A program made the translations under genes and the position numbers. Shown here in pieces: positions 36,948 to 38,231 of a stretch of 38,231 bases of DNA; the first letter of the stretch is position 1, and the number at the start of each line of letters is the position of its first letter. The DNA is taken from assembly GCA_964599565.1 (NCBI GenBank), contig CAZRFE010000016.1:1-38231 (forward strand). Reading direction: 5' to 3'. This stretch comes from JAJUFS01 sp964599565. GTDB lineage: Bacteria; Pseudomonadota; Gammaproteobacteria; Natronospirales; JAJUFS01. The notes below the pieces were generated by a model that saw nothing but the letters and a program-made list of their open reading frames with translations, was not told where the DNA came from and made no database searches.

Positions 36948-37983
36948 GGAGAAGGACGACAATCAGCCGCTTCGTCCGCGCCCGTTCTGGTCCGGCGTGA
37001 TCGCGTTCGGCCTGGTGAGCCTGCCGGTCAGCCTGTTTCCCGCGAACCGCGCACGCGCGCTTTCGCTGAAGATGGTGGATGCCGACGGCACGCCGCTCAA
37101 GCGCCGCTACTTCTGTGAAAAGGAGCAAAAGGCGCTGTCGAGCGAGGAGATCGTGCGCGGCTATGAAGTGGACAAGGATGCCTATGTCGTCGTCGAGGAC
37201 AAGGAACTTCAAGATCTCGCGCCGGAGAAATCCCAGGAGATCGATCTCAAGCGCTTCGTTTCGCTCGCGGAGGTGAATCCCGTGTACTTCGAGCGCGCGT
37301 ATTTTCTCGTGCCCGATGAAGGCGCAACGAAGGCGTACCGCCTGCTTGCGAAGAGCATGGAAGATGAAAGACGCGCGGGCATCGCGACGTTCGTGATGCG
37401 CGGCAGGGAATACCTCGTTGCGATCATGGCGGAGCGCGGCATCCTGCGCGCCGAAACGCTGCGCTTCCACGACGAGATCCGCTCGCCTGCGGACATCGGG
37501 CTGCCGGAAAGAAGGCATGCCGCAAAGGACAGCGTGAAACACATGCAGGCGGCGATGCGCGCACGCGCCGCGAAATCGCTCGACCGCGATGAACTTTCCG
37601 ACCATTACGTGCGCGCGGTGCTCGCGCGCGTGGAGAAGAAACTCGCCTCCGGCAAGGATGTGCTGAAGGCGCCGGAAGATGCGCCCGAGGAATACGACGA
37701 GGAATCGAACGTCATCGATCTCATGCAGGTGCTGAAGGAGCGCCTTGCGGGCGAGCCTGCGGAGTCACGCCAGTCGCCACCCGCAGCTCCCGCCAGCGCA
37801 CCGCCGCGGCAAAGGTCGCGGCGCGGCGGCAACGGCCACAAGCCGCCGGCCGGTGCGCGTGCCGAACCTGACCTGGGTGACGCGACGAAGGACGAACTCT
37901 ACGAACGCGCGAAGGAACTGCACATTCCCGGGCGAAGCGCGATGTCGAAGCAGCAGCTGATCGACGCCATTCGCCGCTGCTGA
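36940..37983 (+). CDS. ku: Ku protein, second copy with C-terminal SAP/Rho-N-like extension
   Basis: This 347-residue Ku protein begins RPFWSGVIAFGLVSLPVSLF and has a loop resembling the canonical one (RRYFCEKEQKALSSEEIVRG). The bridge region reads ATFVMRGREYLVAIMAERG, and YVRAVLARVEKKLASGKD closes the core. A basic Pro/Arg/Lys-rich linker (about 280-308) leads to a C-terminal helix-extended-helix unit DATKDELYERAKELHIPG, like SAP or Rho N-terminal DNA-binding motifs. It overlaps ku1 by 8 bp. The linker and extension probably add DNA binding. Nothing else of the operon is visible downstream. Confidence 0.93.
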   Translation: MPEEKDDNQPLRPRPFWSGVIAFGLVSLPVSLFPANRARALSLKMVDADGTPLKRRYFCEKEQKALSSEEIVRGYEVDKDAYVVVEDKELQDLAPEKSQEIDLKRFVSLAEVNPVYFERAYFLVPDEGATKAYRLLAKSMEDERRAGIATFVMRGREYLVAIMAERGILRAETLRFHDEIRSPADIGLPERRHAAKDSVKHMQAAMRARAAKSLDRDELSDHYVRAVLARVEKKLASGKDVLKAPEDAPEEYDEESNVIDLMQVLKERLAGEPAESRQSPPAAPASAPPRQRSRRGGNGHKPPAGARAEPDLGDATKDELYERAKELHIPGRSAMSKQQLIDAIRRC

Positions 37984-38013
37984 ACCGTCAGCGCGCGGCG
38001 CGTGCAACCTCCG

Positions 38014-38029
38014 CTGCCGGTACCGGCAG
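38014..38029. terminator. Perfect 16-bp palindrome after ku2, possible hairpin
   Basis: CTGCCGGTACCGGCAG is fully self-complementary and lies 30 bases past the ku2 stop. There is no T-run, so a terminator role is weakly supported. Confidence 0.25.
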
Positions 38030-38193
38030 GCGTCGCTTCGCAGCGTCGTAGCCAAGCCACGCCGCCGCCGCGATGAGCGCAGCGCTGATGCCGATGGCGG
38101 CAGGCGATGCGAAATCGCCGGCATTTAGAAGTGACGACGGCGACGGCGCGCCTGTCAGCGGGGTTTGTTCAGCGCTTCGGTATGCGCAACGTC

Positions 38194-38227
38194 AAAACCG
38201 CAGCCGGCCCGATGCGGCCGGCTGCGG
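38194..38227 (-). terminator. Rho-independent terminator of a leftward gene beyond the right edge
   Basis: CCGCAGCCGGCC / GGCCGGCTGCGG is a perfect 12-bp stem (38,198-38,209 and 38,216-38,227) with a 6-base loop. Read leftward it is followed by TTTTGACG. It most likely ends a leftward gene outside the window. Confidence 0.75.
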
Positions 38228-38231
38228 CCTT

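Overview
The window looks like a metagenome-derived scaffold of high-GC proteobacterial DNA. It appears to join two genomes. Positions 1 to about 3,100 read like an alphaproteobacterium, probably Sphingomonadales: a propionyl-CoA carboxylase beta gene (pccB) divergent from a PccR/ScfR-type short-chain acyl-CoA regulator, a cluster of TTGC(A/G)AA sites between them, and the start of acetyl-CoA synthetase (acs). From roughly 3,100-3,200 onward, still inside acs, codon style changes to that of the rest of the window. That part looks gammaproteobacterial (DbpA-type RNA helicase, LigE-type periplasmic DNA ligase). The switch inside a highly conserved gene suggests a chimeric assembly join. A second assembly fault is certain from the sequence: the 100-N gap at 25,761-25,860 has the same 55 bases on both sides, so the two contigs overlap and no sequence is missing.

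Layout after acs: a secreted unknown protein; a leftward block (4,638-10,445) with a patatin-like lipase, an IroE/EstD-like esterase, dbpA, a small conserved protein, a PAS-only sensor, a DUF1697 protein and a short-chain dehydrogenase; then leftward EF-hand and PAP2-phosphatase genes. Rightward from 12,437 come a type II NADH dehydrogenase, an MFS permease, a conserved unknown plus NTF2-like pair, a PQQ-type sugar dehydrogenase and a small secreted protein. A leftward TonB-dependent receptor follows. Next are rightward genes for a flavin reductase, a TRIC-type channel, a secreted two-lobed aspartic protease, a DoxX protein, and an operon of DUF5996, flavin reductase and UBP zinc finger.

From 27,525 leftward there is an ArsR-SRPBCC-GFA-[DUF1428 remnant]-[YceI remnant]-DoxX-VOC operon. 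The two bracketed genes survive only as C-terminal fragments, and the YceI piece also carries frameshifts. Then come a secreted M20 dipeptidase, a LigE-type DNA ligase with a signal peptide, and an alpha/beta hydrolase.

The right end holds two divergent operons. Leftward are a CDF cation efflux pump, a zinc-ribbon protein and a VIT1-type Fe/Mn transporter. Rightward is a complete non-homologous end-joining operon, ligD-ku1-ku2, with overlapping genes and two quite different Ku proteins. Together with LigE this stretch is rich in DNA-end repair and metal handling. No tRNA, rRNA, CRISPR array, insertion sequence, phage gene or defence locus was seen.
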